Source of the DNA: an uncultured Lachnospiraceae bacterium
Lineage (GTDB): Bacteria; Bacillota; Clostridia; Lachnospirales; Lachnospiraceae
Direction of reading: 5' to 3'
Length of the DNA stretch: 64,000 nt
NCBI GenBank assembly: GCA_910589385.1
Contig: CAJUTU010000004.1
Span: 62,001 to 126,000 of the forward strand
The position numbers and the translations under genes are program-made. The notes under the pieces are model-generated. The model was given only the letters and a program-made list of their open reading frames with translations. It made no database searches and was not told the DNA's origin. This document shows, in pieces, positions 35,477 through 45,503 of the stretch. The stretch's first letter is position 1, and the number at the start of each line of letters is the position of its first letter.

Positions 35477-35920
35477 ATGGGAATTACGATTCAACAGTTA
35501 TCAGTCTTTTTGGAGAACAGAGAAGGACGCTTGGATGAAGTGCTTGCGGTCCTTGGAAATAATGATGTCAATATCGTGGCGCTCAGCCTGGCGGATACAT
35601 CGGATTATGGGATGCTCCGCATGATCGTATCTGATCCTAATAAGGGCAGGGCCGTGCTGAAAGAGAACGGAATTACTGCTATGCTGACAGACGTTGTGGC
35701 GCTGCGTGTGCCCCACGAGACAGGCTCTCTTTCAAAAGCAATGCACCAGATCGTAGAAGGGGAAGTCAATGTGGAATACATGTACGCTTTCGCAAATGGT
35801 GCGGATGCATCTGCTGTCCTGAAATGTGACGACCCGGCAAGGGTAGTGGATATCCTGCGTGGAAGCGGCTTTGATGTGTGGGAGGCGACAGAAGCGTATG
35901 CCTTAAATCTGGACAATTGA
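35477..35920 (+). CDS. Second tandem ACT-domain protein
   Basis: A 147-residue tandem ACT protein (MGITIQQLSVFLENREGRLDEVLAVL; second repeat EVNVEYMYAFA). It is a paralogue of the ACT protein at 33670 and again lies next to a ligase. I chose the ATG at 35477 because AAAGGAGGGAAG precedes it; the open frame runs back into the ligase gene. It is the last gene of the operon, followed by a 109-base palindromic element. Confidence 0.88.
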   Translation: MGITIQQLSVFLENREGRLDEVLAVLGNNDVNIVALSLADTSDYGMLRMIVSDPNKGRAVLKENGITAMLTDVVALRVPHETGSLSKAMHQIVEGEVNVEYMYAFANGADASAVLKCDDPARVVDILRGSGFDVWEATEAYALNLDN

Positions 35921-35931
35921 CCGGATTTTCT

Positions 35932-36040
35932 AAAACGGGGCTGTCGGGAAATGCAATTTGCACACAGCATATAGATTTAGCGATTTGTGAATTCTGCTAT
36001 ATGTTGTATGAATGCTGCTATTTCCCGACAGCCCCGTTTT
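35932..36040. repeat. Palindromic repeat element, copy 1 (core 35941-36031)
   Basis: The outer 21 bases (35932-35952) pair perfectly with 36020-36040. The core 35941-36031 is 91 bases, begins CTGTCGGGAAAT and ends ATTTCCCGACAG. An inner stem CATATAG/CTATATG is extended by four more pairs. A second 91-base copy lies at 54523-54613 and aligns without gaps at 67 of 91 positions by my count. Each copy follows a plus-strand operon and faces a minus-strand gene. Likely a REP- or MITE-like element also serving as bidirectional terminator. Confidence 0.85.
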
Positions 36041-36057
36041 CGGCTTTGGTATTTTCA

Positions 36058-36090
36058 TCAAAAAAAGAAACCGGATTTGACTCCGGTTCC
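36058..36090 (-). terminator. Terminator of the cold-shock gene
   Basis: On the minus strand GGAACCGGA (36090-36082) pairs with TCCGGTTTC (36075-36067) around six bases and is followed by a run of T (36066-36058). It lies 86 bases after the stop codon of the cold-shock gene. Confidence 0.8.
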
Positions 36091-36175
36091 CTTTCTTAAT
36101 CACATTTTCTGTATTGCTTTTAAAATATTAATTCCAGGCTAATTTATATATTAAAAGGTACATCCAAAATTCTGA

Positions 36176-36373
36176 TTAAAGTTTTACTACATTCGTTGCC
36201 TGCGGTCCTTTAGCTCCCTCTGTAACTTCGAACTCAACAGACTGGCCTTCTTCTAAGGATTTGAATCCATCTGTAACAATCCCTGAATAATGTACAAATA
36301 CATCGTTCCCCTCAGAGTCAGAGATGAATCCATAACCTTTTTGGTTGTTAAACCACTTTACTGTACCTGTCAT
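36176..36373 (-). CDS. Cold-shock protein (CspA family)
   Basis: A 65-residue single cold-shock domain that binds single-stranded RNA and acts as RNA chaperone. Both RNA-binding motifs are present as KGYGFI (RNP1) and VFVHYSGI (RNP2), after the usual [10 protein letters not shown] opening. I chose the ATG at 36373 because GGAGGG precedes it; the frame is open to 36454. Confidence 0.95.
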   Translation of the reverse strand: MTGTVKWFNNQKGYGFISDSEGNDVFVHYSGIVTDGFKSLEEGQSVEFEVTEGAKGPQATNVVKL

Positions 36374-36478
36374 TGTGTTGCCCTCCATAAATTGAAAAAT
36401 AATATTGTGTCTATACCATCGACAGGAATCAATGATACTTATATAACATAACATATTTCACAATGAAAGTCAATGGAT

Positions 36479-37465
36479 TTATTCCAGCAATTGCAGGACA
36501 ATCTGTATGATCCAGAATAAGCTAAAGAGAATCACACCCACATTCAATAACGCTGCAGACCTGAGCATTCCCTTTGATACAGGTATCTCTGTGGGACGCA
36601 GTTTCATTTTTTTTGCATTCACTGCCAGGCATACAATCCCTGCAATCAAAATCCCTATGATCATAAGGCCATATAGGCTAAGAAGCAGGATTCCCGGAAG
36701 GTTCTCCGATAAAATCGCCATAAAGGCTTCCGGGTCTCCGGTAGAGTTCATGAGCTTATCATAAGCAGAGTATTCCAGCAGGAACATACTTGCCACTGAG
36801 CCAAAGAAATTAATTACCATATGCATAGTAACCGTATAGACCAGTTTTCCTGTCTTTACATAAATAAATCCGAAAAACACCCCAAGCAAAAATGCATATA
36901 CAAACTGATTCAGATTGCCGTGAAATAATCCGAAGAAAAGGCCGGAAAAAAGGATTGCTGTTTTCTCTCCATATTTTACGGTCCGGTCTATGAGAAGCTT
37001 ACGGAAGATGAATTCCTCCGCAACAGGTGCACATAAGACCATGATAAAAAATGCAGTCCACGGGCTGATTTCCGTAACGATATCCAGCAAAGCATTATGT
37101 ACCTGCGACCCTTTAAGCAGGCCGATCACGAAGGTAGACGCAACACCAGCCAGATTGCCCAGATACATGACAGTATAGCACATGACAAAAGCAGCCAGCC
37201 ATTGTGGAAATGTCATCTTATGCTTTTCAATGGGAGCGGCCGGCACGGTTTTTATCAGCAGGGACATGAGCGGCATCCCAATCAGATACATCGGCAGCGT
37301 TGAGATCCACAGACTGAGATCCATGCTGTAAAAATGAATAAAAGGCAGCCTGACTGCCAGGAAGCCAACGGCTAACTGAACACCAAAAATAATCAATGTT
37401 CCCAAAAAATACATAAGGCCCAGCCTGGAAAAATGGCGCCGGATAGATTGAATATCATATTCCAT
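36479..37465 (-). CDS. CPBP-family intramembrane glutamic endopeptidase
   Basis: A membrane protein of about 328 residues with some eight helices. The Abi/CPBP catalytic motifs occur in order: PVAEEFIFRKLL (EExxxR), LFFGLFHGNLNQF (FxxxH) and MHMVINFFGS (HxxxN). Bacterial members are membrane proteases whose targets are mostly unknown; some process or give immunity to peptides. The start at 37465 has AGAGGA nine bases upstream; the frame opens at 37516. The next minus-strand gene upstream (a MATE exporter) ends 78 bases before this start. Confidence 0.88.
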   Translation of the reverse strand: MEYDIQSIRRHFSRLGLMYFLGTLIIFGVQLAVGFLAVRLPFIHFYSMDLSLWISTLPMYLIGMPLMSLLIKTVPAAPIEKHKMTFPQWLAAFVMCYTVMYLGNLAGVASTFVIGLLKGSQVHNALLDIVTEISPWTAFFIMVLCAPVAEEFIFRKLLIDRTVKYGEKTAILFSGLFFGLFHGNLNQFVYAFLLGVFFGFIYVKTGKLVYTVTMHMVINFFGSVASMFLLEYSAYDKLMNSTGDPEAFMAILSENLPGILLLSLYGLMIIGILIAGIVCLAVNAKKMKLRPTEIPVSKGMLRSAALLNVGVILFSLFWIIQIVLQLLE

Positions 37466-37542
37466 AACCTTTGTCCTCTTTTCTACAATATTTTTTACAT
37501 AAATCCAGTATAGCATACAATCACGGGAAAGGAAACGTATAT

Positions 37543-38934
37543 CTATGTTGATTGCGTTTCCGTAACAGAATCTGTCAGTTCTGCCTCTTCCCTGTTTAGC
37601 TCTGTCATCACCAGCCGATAAATAATCAATGACAGGATCATGGTAAATACATCTGCTGCGGCCTGTGCCGCTTGAATTCCTGTCAGTCCGAAGATACGGG
37701 GCAGGATCAGAAGGATCGGAATAAAGAACAGTCCCTGCCTGGCAGATGCAAGGAGCGATGCATAGAGTGTCTTTCCCATCGTCTGTGTCATCATATTATT
37801 CATGATGATCCAGCCATTGAGAACTAATGTTGCACACTGAAACCGAAGTGCAGCCGTACCAATCCGGATCACTTCTGCATCATCACGGAAAATCCCAATC
37901 AGATGTCCTGAAAAAAGGAATCCGAGAATTGCAGTTCCCAGCAGAAAAACCGTAGAAACTTTGACACAAAACCAGAAAGCCTCCCGCACCCGGCCATATT
38001 TTTTTGCACCATAGTTAAATCCGCAGACAGGCTGGAAACCCTGCCCAAATCCGATCAGGGCGGAAATTGCAAACATGGAGATCCTGCTGACAACAGACAT
38101 TGCGGCAATCGCAGCGTCCCCATATGGATTCGCTGCAATATTCAGCGTCATAGTTGCAACACTTCCGAGTCCCTGCCGGAACAAGGAAGGAAGCCCTCCC
38201 CCGGCAATCTCGAGAAGACGCTCTTTGTGAAAACGTACATTTTTCAGCCGGATCGGGATACAATCGGAGATATGTATGCCTGCAAGCAGCAAAAGAAAGC
38301 TTACAAACTGACTGATGACAGTCGCAAGCGCGGCACCGGAAATCCCCAAATGAAAACCAAAGATAAAAATCGGGTCAAGAATGATGTTCAAAACAGCACC
38401 CGTTCCTACGCCGACCATCGCGTAGAATGCATTCCCCTGGAACCGGATCTGGTTATTCAAGACAAGCTGAGAGGACATACAAGGCGCGCCGATAAGGATA
38501 ATCCTAAGGTAGTCCTTTGTGTAGGGTAAAATGGTATCTGTTGATCCAAGGATACGCGACAGAGGCGTTAAAAAAATATATCCTCCGATAAAAACAAAAC
38601 ATCCAAGCAGAAGGCCACCGAAGAAGCCTGTGGCTGCGAGTTCTTTTGCCGCGTCATTTTCCTGGGCTCCTAATTTTCTTGAAATAGAATTGCCGGAACC
38701 ATGCCCGCAGAAAAAGCCAAGTGCCTGAATGATTGCCATAACAGGAAATGCTACACCCACGGCGGCTGTCGCACTGGTTCCGATCTTACCCACGAAGAAG
38801 GTGTCTGCCATATTATAGAATGAGGTCACTAACATACTGATGATCGTTGGGACCGCCAGTTTTCCGATTAATCCTGGGATCGGCGTTTCTATCATCATTT
38901 GATATTTTTCTTCCTGAGACATTGTGTGCTGCAA
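37543..38934 (-). CDS. MATE-family multidrug/metabolite exporter
   Basis: A protein of about 460 residues with twelve membrane helices in two repeats (PGLIGKLAVPTIISMLVTSFYNMADTFFVG; GGLPSLFRQGLGSVATMTLNIAA). The Na+- or H+-coupled MATE family removes drugs and metabolites. The frame starts at a TTG (38934), which has AAGGGTG eight bases upstream; the ATG at 38922 is the alternative and has none. It is divergent from a MarR gene, which probably controls it. Confidence 0.92.
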   Translation of the reverse strand: MQHTMSQEEKYQMMIETPIPGLIGKLAVPTIISMLVTSFYNMADTFFVGKIGTSATAAVGVAFPVMAIIQALGFFCGHGSGNSISRKLGAQENDAAKELAATGFFGGLLLGCFVFIGGYIFLTPLSRILGSTDTILPYTKDYLRIILIGAPCMSSQLVLNNQIRFQGNAFYAMVGVGTGAVLNIILDPIFIFGFHLGISGAALATVISQFVSFLLLLAGIHISDCIPIRLKNVRFHKERLLEIAGGGLPSLFRQGLGSVATMTLNIAANPYGDAAIAAMSVVSRISMFAISALIGFGQGFQPVCGFNYGAKKYGRVREAFWFCVKVSTVFLLGTAILGFLFSGHLIGIFRDDAEVIRIGTAALRFQCATLVLNGWIIMNNMMTQTMGKTLYASLLASARQGLFFIPILLILPRIFGLTGIQAAQAAADVFTMILSLIIYRLVMTELNREEAELTDSVTETQST

Positions 38935-38969
38935 TGAAAATACACCCTTTCTTAATTGAATTTTATCAC

Positions 38970-38998
38970 ATTATAAGAACCTATTTTTATTTTACCAA
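38970..38998 (-). promoter_or_regulatory. Promoter of the minus-strand MATE gene
   Basis: On the minus strand TTGGTA (38998-38993), 17 bases, consensus TATAAT (38975-38970), 36 bases before the coding frame. Confidence 0.7.
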
Positions 38999-39062
38999 AA
39001 TTTAAAATTTATGGCAACAATTTCAGTTTTTACAAAAACTCTTACGAAATTAGATAAAATGC

Positions 39063-39115
39063 TTGACGCAAGTCTGAAATCAGACTATACTAACATGGTA
39101 TGATTTCGGATCATA
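39063..39115 (+). promoter_or_regulatory. Promoter with dyad operators of the MarR-MATE unit
   Basis: TTGACG (39063-39068), 17 bases, TATACT (39086-39091). The spacer holds AGTCTGA-AA-TCAGACT (39071-39086), a perfect 7-bp dyad that runs into the -10 box. A second dyad, TATGAT-TTCGG-ATCATA (39099-39115), covers the expected start of transcription. These are plausible sites for the MarR protein encoded downstream. Confidence 0.75.
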
Positions 39116-39180
39116 GGTAAAAAAATGAGCTATAGGTAAATTCATTTGACTTTAGACACAAAGAAATTGGGGGCATGAGA

Positions 39181-39627
39181 ATGAAATTAAGATTAGGACA
39201 AGTATTACAGGATTATAACTATTTATGGCGTGAGATTGAGATGCTGTGGCATGAAATCGCTTTAAGCGCAGGAATGTCTGACAGTGCATTTACGATTCTC
39301 TATACGATTCTGGAACTGGGGGAAGGATGTCTCCAAAAAGACATCTGTAATCTAAACGCAGTCAGTAAACAGACTGTCCATTCCTCTGTCAAAAATCTGG
39401 AACGGGACGGTATTATTGAATTTAGGAATGAAGGCGGAAAAGAGAAACGGGTATATTTGACATCTTATGGAAAAGCGTTTACAAAAGAAAAAATATTTCC
39501 GATTGCAAATATGGAAAATGAGGTATTTGCAGAAATGCATGAGGAGGAAAGCCAGGAGTTGATACGGCTGACCCGGAAATATCTGACTCAATTTCAGGAG
39601 AAGCTGAAAAACAAGGAAATCATATAA
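39181..39627 (+). CDS. MarR-family transcriptional regulator
   Basis: A protein of about 148 residues with a winged helix (DSAFTILYTILELGEGCLQKDI; NAVSKQTVHSSVKNLERDGIIEF; GKEKRVYLTSYG) and flanking dimer helices. Two ATG codons are possible. The one at 39181 has better spacing from TTGGGGG than the one at 39175. It lies between two MATE genes, one divergent and one downstream, and probably regulates both. Confidence 0.9.
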   Translation: MKLRLGQVLQDYNYLWREIEMLWHEIALSAGMSDSAFTILYTILELGEGCLQKDICNLNAVSKQTVHSSVKNLERDGIIEFRNEGGKEKRVYLTSYGKAFTKEKIFPIANMENEVFAEMHEEESQELIRLTRKYLTQFQEKLKNKEII

Positions 39628-39712
39628 AGATTTTTTGATTTAGAAATTTATTTTTGAGAAAACTGCTGCTGGATAAATATATGGCAGCTATTTAGAAAGT
39701 TTGGTGAAAATT

Positions 39713-41137
39713 ATGAGAATACAATTATCAGATCATTTTAACTATCAAAGACTGCTTCGTTTTACCATACCATCTATTATTATGATGATCTGTACATCTG
39801 TTTACAGCATTATAGACGGACTGTTTGTTTCAAACTTTGTGGGAACAACCCCATTTGCGGCATTAAATCTGATGTTTCCGCTGCTTATGGGGATCAGTAC
39901 CGTAGGCTTCATGATCGGAGCAGGAGGAAGCGCATTGGTCGCGATCAAGCTGGGGGAAGGCGACCATGAAAAAGCAAATGAATATTTTTCCATGCTGGTC
40001 TATACGATCATCGTAATCGGAATCATAATAGCCGTTACCGCCATTATTTTTATGAGGCCGATCGCGTATGCCATAGGCGCCACCGAGGATATGATCGGAT
40101 ATTGTGTAATATACGGAAGGATTTTATCTGTCTCCTTAACCGGATTCATGCTGCAGATTGCGTTTCAGAACTTTTTTATTGTGGCGGAAAAACCGGAACT
40201 CAGCCTGCGGATGTCGCTGATCTCTGGTATTGCAAATGTAATATTTGATTATTTATTTATCGTTATTTTTCACTGGGGACTGGCAGGAGCCGGAATTGCA
40301 ACGGCAATCGGAGAAATCTTAGGCGGAGTGCTGCCCATAATCTATTTCTCCCGAAAAAGCCCGGATGCTGATATTCCTGCGGCCAGCCTTCCAGGTGGGA
40401 GAACGCATGCAAAACAGCGATATAGTGTCATTGGCTGGATCCTAAATAATGACAGCCTGCTCCACCTGACAAAAACCCGGTTTTATGGAAGTGTGCTGAT
40501 CAAAACATGTACCAATGGATCGTCAGAATTAATGACAAATATTTCTTCTTCCATTGTAAATATCCTGTACAACTACCAGCTCATGAGACTGGCAGGAGAG
40601 AATGGAGTCGCGGCATATGGAGTGATCATGTATGTGACATTTATTTTTGTCGCTGTAAATATTGGATATTCGATTGGAAGTGCACCGGTAGTGAGTTATC
40701 ATTATGGTGCAGGCAGCCATGCAGAATTAAAAAATCTTTTTCGCAAAAGTCTTATCATCATCGGAAGCGCAGGGGTGATTCTGACAGGTCTGGCAGAACT
40801 TTTATCTTATCCAATGATAAAAGTATTTGTGGGATATGATGCAGAACTTTTTGCAATGACCTGCCGTGGGTTCCGCATCTATGCATTATCCTTTCTGCTG
40901 AGTGGATTTAATATATGGGGCTCTGGATTTTTTACTGCATTGGGAGACGGAGTGGTTTCGGCCGCTATTTCTTTCTTACGGACTCTGGTATTTCAGGTTT
41001 CTGTAGTTTTGATCCTTCCTGTTTTTCTAAAGCTGGATGGAATCTGGATGGCAATAGTTGTGGCCGAAATCCTTGCACTGTCTGTAACTTCTACATTTCT
41101 TGTGAAAAAACGGAAGAAATACCATTATGCAGGATGA
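39713..41137 (+). CDS. MATE-family exporter (second)
   Basis: A 474-residue protein with twelve membrane helices (LLRFTIPSIIMMICTSVYSIIDGLFVSNFVG, AALNLMFPLLMGISTVGFMIGAGGSALVA). It belongs to the MepA-like branch of the MATE family. I chose the ATG at 39713; the frame opens at a TTG at 39701, and the ribosome site (GGTGA) is weak. It follows the MarR gene by 85 bases on the same strand. Confidence 0.9.
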   Translation: MRIQLSDHFNYQRLLRFTIPSIIMMICTSVYSIIDGLFVSNFVGTTPFAALNLMFPLLMGISTVGFMIGAGGSALVAIKLGEGDHEKANEYFSMLVYTIIVIGIIIAVTAIIFMRPIAYAIGATEDMIGYCVIYGRILSVSLTGFMLQIAFQNFFIVAEKPELSLRMSLISGIANVIFDYLFIVIFHWGLAGAGIATAIGEILGGVLPIIYFSRKSPDADIPAASLPGGRTHAKQRYSVIGWILNNDSLLHLTKTRFYGSVLIKTCTNGSSELMTNISSSIVNILYNYQLMRLAGENGVAAYGVIMYVTFIFVAVNIGYSIGSAPVVSYHYGAGSHAELKNLFRKSLIIIGSAGVILTGLAELLSYPMIKVFVGYDAELFAMTCRGFRIYALSFLLSGFNIWGSGFFTALGDGVVSAAISFLRTLVFQVSVVLILPVFLKLDGIWMAIVVAEILALSVTSTFLVKKRKKYHYAG

Positions 41138-41188
41138 CAGGCTGGAAAATCCTGGAAAACATTCTCAAATAAGTAAATTTTTCTGAAT

Positions 41189-41216
41189 CGGATGCATAGG
41201 TACGTGCATCCGTTTT
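41189..41216 (+). terminator. Terminator after the MarR-MATE unit
   Basis: CGGATGCA (41189-41196) pairs with TGCATCCG (41205-41212), followed by TTTT. A second inverted repeat, GCATGTG/CACATGC, follows within 40 bases. The rest of the gap 41138-41427 shows no gene. Confidence 0.7.
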
Positions 41217-41427
41217 GCATGTGTGTTGAGAAAACCCACAAGCACATGCAGACTTCCAGTTTTTTCAAAAAGATATATTCAGAAAGGTATAACCTGATAC
41301 AAATAGCAGAGAATACATGATATATAGGGAAAGTTTTCTATATCTCGAGAAATCTTTTTGGAAACAATGACATATATTTGGATGTAATACATGTATACAA
41401 TCTCATTCATAAAGAAAGGAACAAGAT

Positions 41428-43413
41428 ATGAGCAACCATCTAAAGGGGCAGACCAGCCCTTACCTGCTACAGCATGCCGAAAACCCTGTATACTGGTATC
41501 CATGGGGAGAAGAAGCCTTTGAAAAGGCGCTCCGGGAGGACAAGCCCATCTTTTTAAGTATTGGCTACAGTACATGCCATTGGTGCCATGTGATGGCGCG
41601 AGAAAGTTTTGAGGATCCAAGGACAGCGGAAATCCTCAATCAAAATTTTATATCAATCAAAGTTGACCGCGAAGAGAGGCCGGATATCGATAGTGTATAC
41701 ATGAATACATGTCAGGCTTTGACCGGAAGCGGCGGCTGGCCAATGAGTATTTTCATGACCGCAGAGCAAAAACCTTTTTTTGCCGGAACCTATTTTCCGC
41801 CAGAGTCACGTTATGGAACAGTAGGATTTCCGGATCTGCTGCTCGCCATTGCAAAAAAATGGAAAGACAGCAGAACAGAATTATTAGACTCCGCCGAAAA
41901 AATACTTGCATACATCAGCCGTCAGGACAAAGAATCGCCTGGTAAGAGCAGCCAAGATCTGCCAGAACTGGCTGCAGATATTTTTTCAAAGAGCTTTGAT
42001 GAAAGAAATGGAGGATTTGGAGCTGCGCCAAAATTTCCGACCCCACATAATCTGATTTTTCTGATCTTGTATTCAAAAATCAGAAATAACAGGACCGCAT
42101 TCAGACAGGCAGAAATCACTCTGGAGAAAATGCGCAGGGGTGGGATTTTTGACCATATCGGCTTTGGGTTTTCACGGTATTCTACTGACAAATATTATCT
42201 GGTGCCTCATTTTGAAAAAATGCTGTATGATAATGCGCTGCTGATCTTGGCATATTGTTCCGCATACAAAGCGTCCGGCAATACAGGCTTATTAGATACG
42301 GCGGAAAAGACCGCAGAATATATTTTTCGGGAAATGACAGGGGAACTTGGTGAGTTTTATTCTGCCCAAGATGCAGACAGCGAAGGAGAAGAAGGGAAAT
42401 ATTATGTCTGGAGCAAGAAAGAAATCTACAAGGTACTTGGAACAGAGAAAGGTGTCCGATTCTGTGAGTATTTCGGAATTACTGAGGAAGGAAACTTTGA
42501 AGGCAGGAACATCCCGAATCTTTTAAATGGAAGGGAGATTTCCGATGAATTTGAGGTACAAAAAAAGCTGCTGTACAATTATCGGAAATCCCGTGCCAGG
42601 CTCCACTTGGATGATAAAGTGCTCACTTCATGGAATTCTTTGATGATATGTGCTATGTCCATGCTGTACCGGGTTACAGGAAACAGAAGTTACCTGTCTG
42701 CCGCCGAAAGAGCGTATCAGTTTATTGAACAGTATCTGTCCGAGGGAAACCTTCTTTATGTAAGCTGCCGTAATCATGTGCGGTCTGTGAGGGGATTTCT
42801 GGATGAATATGCTTATTATACCATGGCATTGCTCAGCCTGTACGAAACCACTTCTAAATCCGGTTACCTGGCACGTGCAGAACAGATCTGCGGTGAGACC
42901 AAGAAGCAGTTTGAAGACCCACACGGTGGGTTCTTCCTATATGGGACACAGAACAGCACCCTGATCACAAGACCTAAAGAAACCTATGACGGGGCGCTGC
43001 CAAGCGGAAATTCCGTGATGGCATACTGCCTGGTCCGGCTTTCACAGATTACGTCGGATGCACAGGTCGATAAGCTTTTTGAGCCAGGAAGTCAGGCTGG
43101 ACAGGCTGGCACAGAAGAACATTATCGAAAAGCGGCAGAGCAGCAGCTTGCATTCATGGCAGGCGAGTCGGGGCACTATCCGGCCGGATACAGTATGTTC
43201 CTGATTGCAAAGCTTTTTTATGATGATCCGCCTCAGAAAATTACTGTGGTCATTTTAAAAGACGAGAAGCCTGAAAACATCTTTTCCCAATTGCCTCTCT
43301 ATGCAGATGTGAGCCTGAAAACAGAGGATGAAACGCACGCTCTGCTAAATGGAAAGACAACCTACTATGTGTGTAAAAATCATATGTGCCTTCCACCGGC
43401 AAATGAAATTTAA
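41428..43413 (+). CDS. Thioredoxin-domain protein of the YyaL/DUF255 family
   Basis: A 661-residue protein. Residues of about 1-160 form a thioredoxin-like domain with a CxxC in [16 protein letters not shown] and the conserved DREERPDID and [24 protein letters not shown]. The remainder is an (alpha/alpha)-type barrel with [27 protein letters not shown] and [13 protein letters not shown], as in the SPATA20/YyaL family. The biochemical role is not established. AAAGGAAC precedes the ATG. It forms a single-gene unit; no clear promoter was seen in the upstream 290 bases. Confidence 0.92.
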   Translation: MSNHLKGQTSPYLLQHAENPVYWYPWGEEAFEKALREDKPIFLSIGYSTCHWCHVMARESFEDPRTAEILNQNFISIKVDREERPDIDSVYMNTCQALTGSGGWPMSIFMTAEQKPFFAGTYFPPESRYGTVGFPDLLLAIAKKWKDSRTELLDSAEKILAYISRQDKESPGKSSQDLPELAADIFSKSFDERNGGFGAAPKFPTPHNLIFLILYSKIRNNRTAFRQAEITLEKMRRGGIFDHIGFGFSRYSTDKYYLVPHFEKMLYDNALLILAYCSAYKASGNTGLLDTAEKTAEYIFREMTGELGEFYSAQDADSEGEEGKYYVWSKKEIYKVLGTEKGVRFCEYFGITEEGNFEGRNIPNLLNGREISDEFEVQKKLLYNYRKSRARLHLDDKVLTSWNSLMICAMSMLYRVTGNRSYLSAAERAYQFIEQYLSEGNLLYVSCRNHVRSVRGFLDEYAYYTMALLSLYETTSKSGYLARAEQICGETKKQFEDPHGGFFLYGTQNSTLITRPKETYDGALPSGNSVMAYCLVRLSQITSDAQVDKLFEPGSQAGQAGTEEHYRKAAEQQLAFMAGESGHYPAGYSMFLIAKLFYDDPPQKITVVILKDEKPENIFSQLPLYADVSLKTEDETHALLNGKTTYYVCKNHMCLPPANEI

Positions 43414-43498
43414 GGTACTTTTGTCAATATGTAATGTAGAAAGCAAAGATTTAATTTAGCCGGGATAAAAATCCTCTTAATAGATGAACGATATCTGC

Positions 43499-43527
43499 TT
43501 GAAGTTCTTCTATAAAATGTATATAAT
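43499..43527 (+). promoter_or_regulatory. Promoter of the radical SAM-RNase G operon
   Basis: TTGAAG (43499-43504), 17 bases, TATAAT (43522-43527), 110 bases before the chosen ATG of the radical SAM gene. Confidence 0.7.
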
Positions 43528-43637
43528 ATTGACAATTGAGTTCTGATAAATACCTTCTGTTTTCTTACAGCAATGAAGGATCGTATTGTATAACACTGAA
43601 TAATGATACAGAACTTACAAAAGTTGAAAGGACAACC

Positions 43638-45503
43638 ATGAGAAAACTAGCCTTACCTGATGAATTACTACTTAATATCGAAAAACCTGCCCGCTATATC
43701 GGCGGCGAAGTCAACAGTGTGATGAAGGATCTTGAGGAAGTGGATATCCGCTTTGCCATGTGCTTTCCCGACGTATATGAGATCGGCATGTCCCACTTAG
43801 GTCTCCAAATTCTTTATGATATGTTCAACCGCAGAAAGGACGTGTGGTGTGAACGTGTCTTTTCTCCCTGGGTGGATATGGACAAAGTCATGCGTGAGCG
43901 GAAGATTCCATTATTTGCACTGGAATCCCAGGAGCCTGTCAGGGATTTTGATTTCCTTGGAATTACAATCCAGTATGAGATGTGCTACACAAATATCCTG
44001 CAGATTTTAGACCTGAGCCAGATTCCCCTGCACAGTAAAGAACGGACAGACAATGACCCAATCGTCATCGGCGGCGGTCCCTGTGCATATAATCCGGAAC
44101 CTCTGGCAGATTTCTTTGACTTGTTCTATATCGGGGACGGGGAGACGGTCTACGATGAACTGCTGGATGCCTATAAACAGTGCAGACAGGACGGAAAAAG
44201 CCGCCTGGAGTTTCTGGAATGCGCTGCAGAAGTAGAGGGAATCTATGTGCCTCAGTTTTATGAGTCGGAATATCATGAGGACGGAACTCTTTCTTCTTTT
44301 CCTGCCGCCAATCCCCATGCCCCTGCAAAGATTAAGAAGCAGGTTGTCGTAGATATGGATAATACCGTATATCCATTGTCTCCGGTCGTTCCCTATATCA
44401 AAGCTGCGCAGGACCGTGTGGTACTGGAGATCCAGCGAGGATGTATCCGCGGCTGCAGGTTCTGTCAGGCAGGGATGCTTTACCGGCCTACTAGAGAACG
44501 GGATGTAGCGATTTTAAAGGAATACGCAAAAGCTATGCTGGAGAATACCGGACATGAGGAAATCTGTTTAAGTTCTCTGAGTTCCAGCGATTACTCAAAG
44601 CTACAGGAACTGATTACATTTTTGATCGAAGAATTTCAAGGGAAAGGCATCAATATTTCTCTGCCGTCTCTTCGGATCGACGCGTTTTCTATGGAGGCAA
44701 TGCAGAAGGTGCAGGATATCCGCAAAAGCAGCCTGACATTTGCCCCGGAAGCAGGCTCCCAGAGGATGCGTGATGTGATCAATAAAGGGCTGACAGAAGA
44801 GGATATCCTAAGTGGGGCCGGACAGGCGTTTGAAGGCGGCTGGTCAAAGGTCAAGCTGTATTTCATGCTGGGCCTGCCCACAGAGGAAGAGGAAGATATG
44901 AGGGAGATTGCCGCACTGTCTGACAGGGTGGCCCGTAGATATTATGAGATTCCTAAGGAATGCCGTCATGGAAAATGTCAGATTACGGCCAGTACCTCTT
45001 TCTTTGTACCGAAACCGTTTACACCGTTTCAATGGGCGCCCATGTGTACAGCAGAAGAATATGTACGGCGTGCCTCTGTTGTAAAGCATGCATTTTCAGA
45101 ACAGCTCAACCGGAAGAGCCTGAAATATAACTGGCATGATGCTGAGGTAACCGTACTGGAAGGAGTATTTGCCCGAGGAGACAGAAGACTAGGAGTCGTT
45201 TTAGAAGAAGCTTATCGTTTAGGATGCCTGTTTGACTCCTGGACCGAAACCTTCCACAACGAACCTTGGATGAAAGCATTTGAAAATACAGGGATAGATC
45301 CGGACTTCTATACTTTACGCCAGCGTGGATCTGATGAGTTATTCCCCTGGGATTTTATTGAGATCGGTGTCAAAAAAGACTTTCTTTACAGAGAATGGAA
45401 CCGTGCTATGGAAGGGACTGTGACTCCAAATTGCAGACAGCAGTGTTCCGGCTGCGGTGCGGCAGTATTTGGAGGTGGGGTGTGTTATGAAAGTAAGAAT
45501 TAA
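43638..45503 (+). CDS. B12-binding-domain radical SAM protein (TIGR03960 type)
   Basis: A 621-residue enzyme of unknown substrate. The N-terminal half resembles a cobalamin-binding fold (FAMCFPDVYEIGMSHLGLQILYDMFN). The radical SAM core has the cluster motif RGCIRGCRFCQAG and later GGWSKVKLYFMLGLPTEEEED. The C-terminus contains cysteines in NCRQQCSGCGAAVFGGGVC. I chose the ATG at 43638 (GAAAGGA upstream); the frame opens earlier. It overlaps its partner gene by 17 bases. The pair commonly precedes RNase G and ribosomal protein L21 genes in Firmicutes. Confidence 0.92.
   Translation: MRKLALPDELLLNIEKPARYIGGEVNSVMKDLEEVDIRFAMCFPDVYEIGMSHLGLQILYDMFNRRKDVWCERVFSPWVDMDKVMRERKIPLFALESQEPVRDFDFLGITIQYEMCYTNILQILDLSQIPLHSKERTDNDPIVIGGGPCAYNPEPLADFFDLFYIGDGETVYDELLDAYKQCRQDGKSRLEFLECAAEVEGIYVPQFYESEYHEDGTLSSFPAANPHAPAKIKKQVVVDMDNTVYPLSPVVPYIKAAQDRVVLEIQRGCIRGCRFCQAGMLYRPTRERDVAILKEYAKAMLENTGHEEICLSSLSSSDYSKLQELITFLIEEFQGKGINISLPSLRIDAFSMEAMQKVQDIRKSSLTFAPEAGSQRMRDVINKGLTEEDILSGAGQAFEGGWSKVKLYFMLGLPTEEEEDMREIAALSDRVARRYYEIPKECRHGKCQITASTSFFVPKPFTPFQWAPMCTAEEYVRRASVVKHAFSEQLNRKSLKYNWHDAEVTVLEGVFARGDRRLGVVLEEAYRLGCLFDSWTETFHNEPWMKAFENTGIDPDFYTLRQRGSDELFPWDFIEIGVKKDFLYREWNRAMEGTVTPNCRQQCSGCGAAVFGGGVCYESKN

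Noticed and set aside
35921..36175. CRISPR-like repeats between the ACT and cold-shock genes
   Set aside because: There is one palindromic element and one terminator, with no spaced direct repeats.
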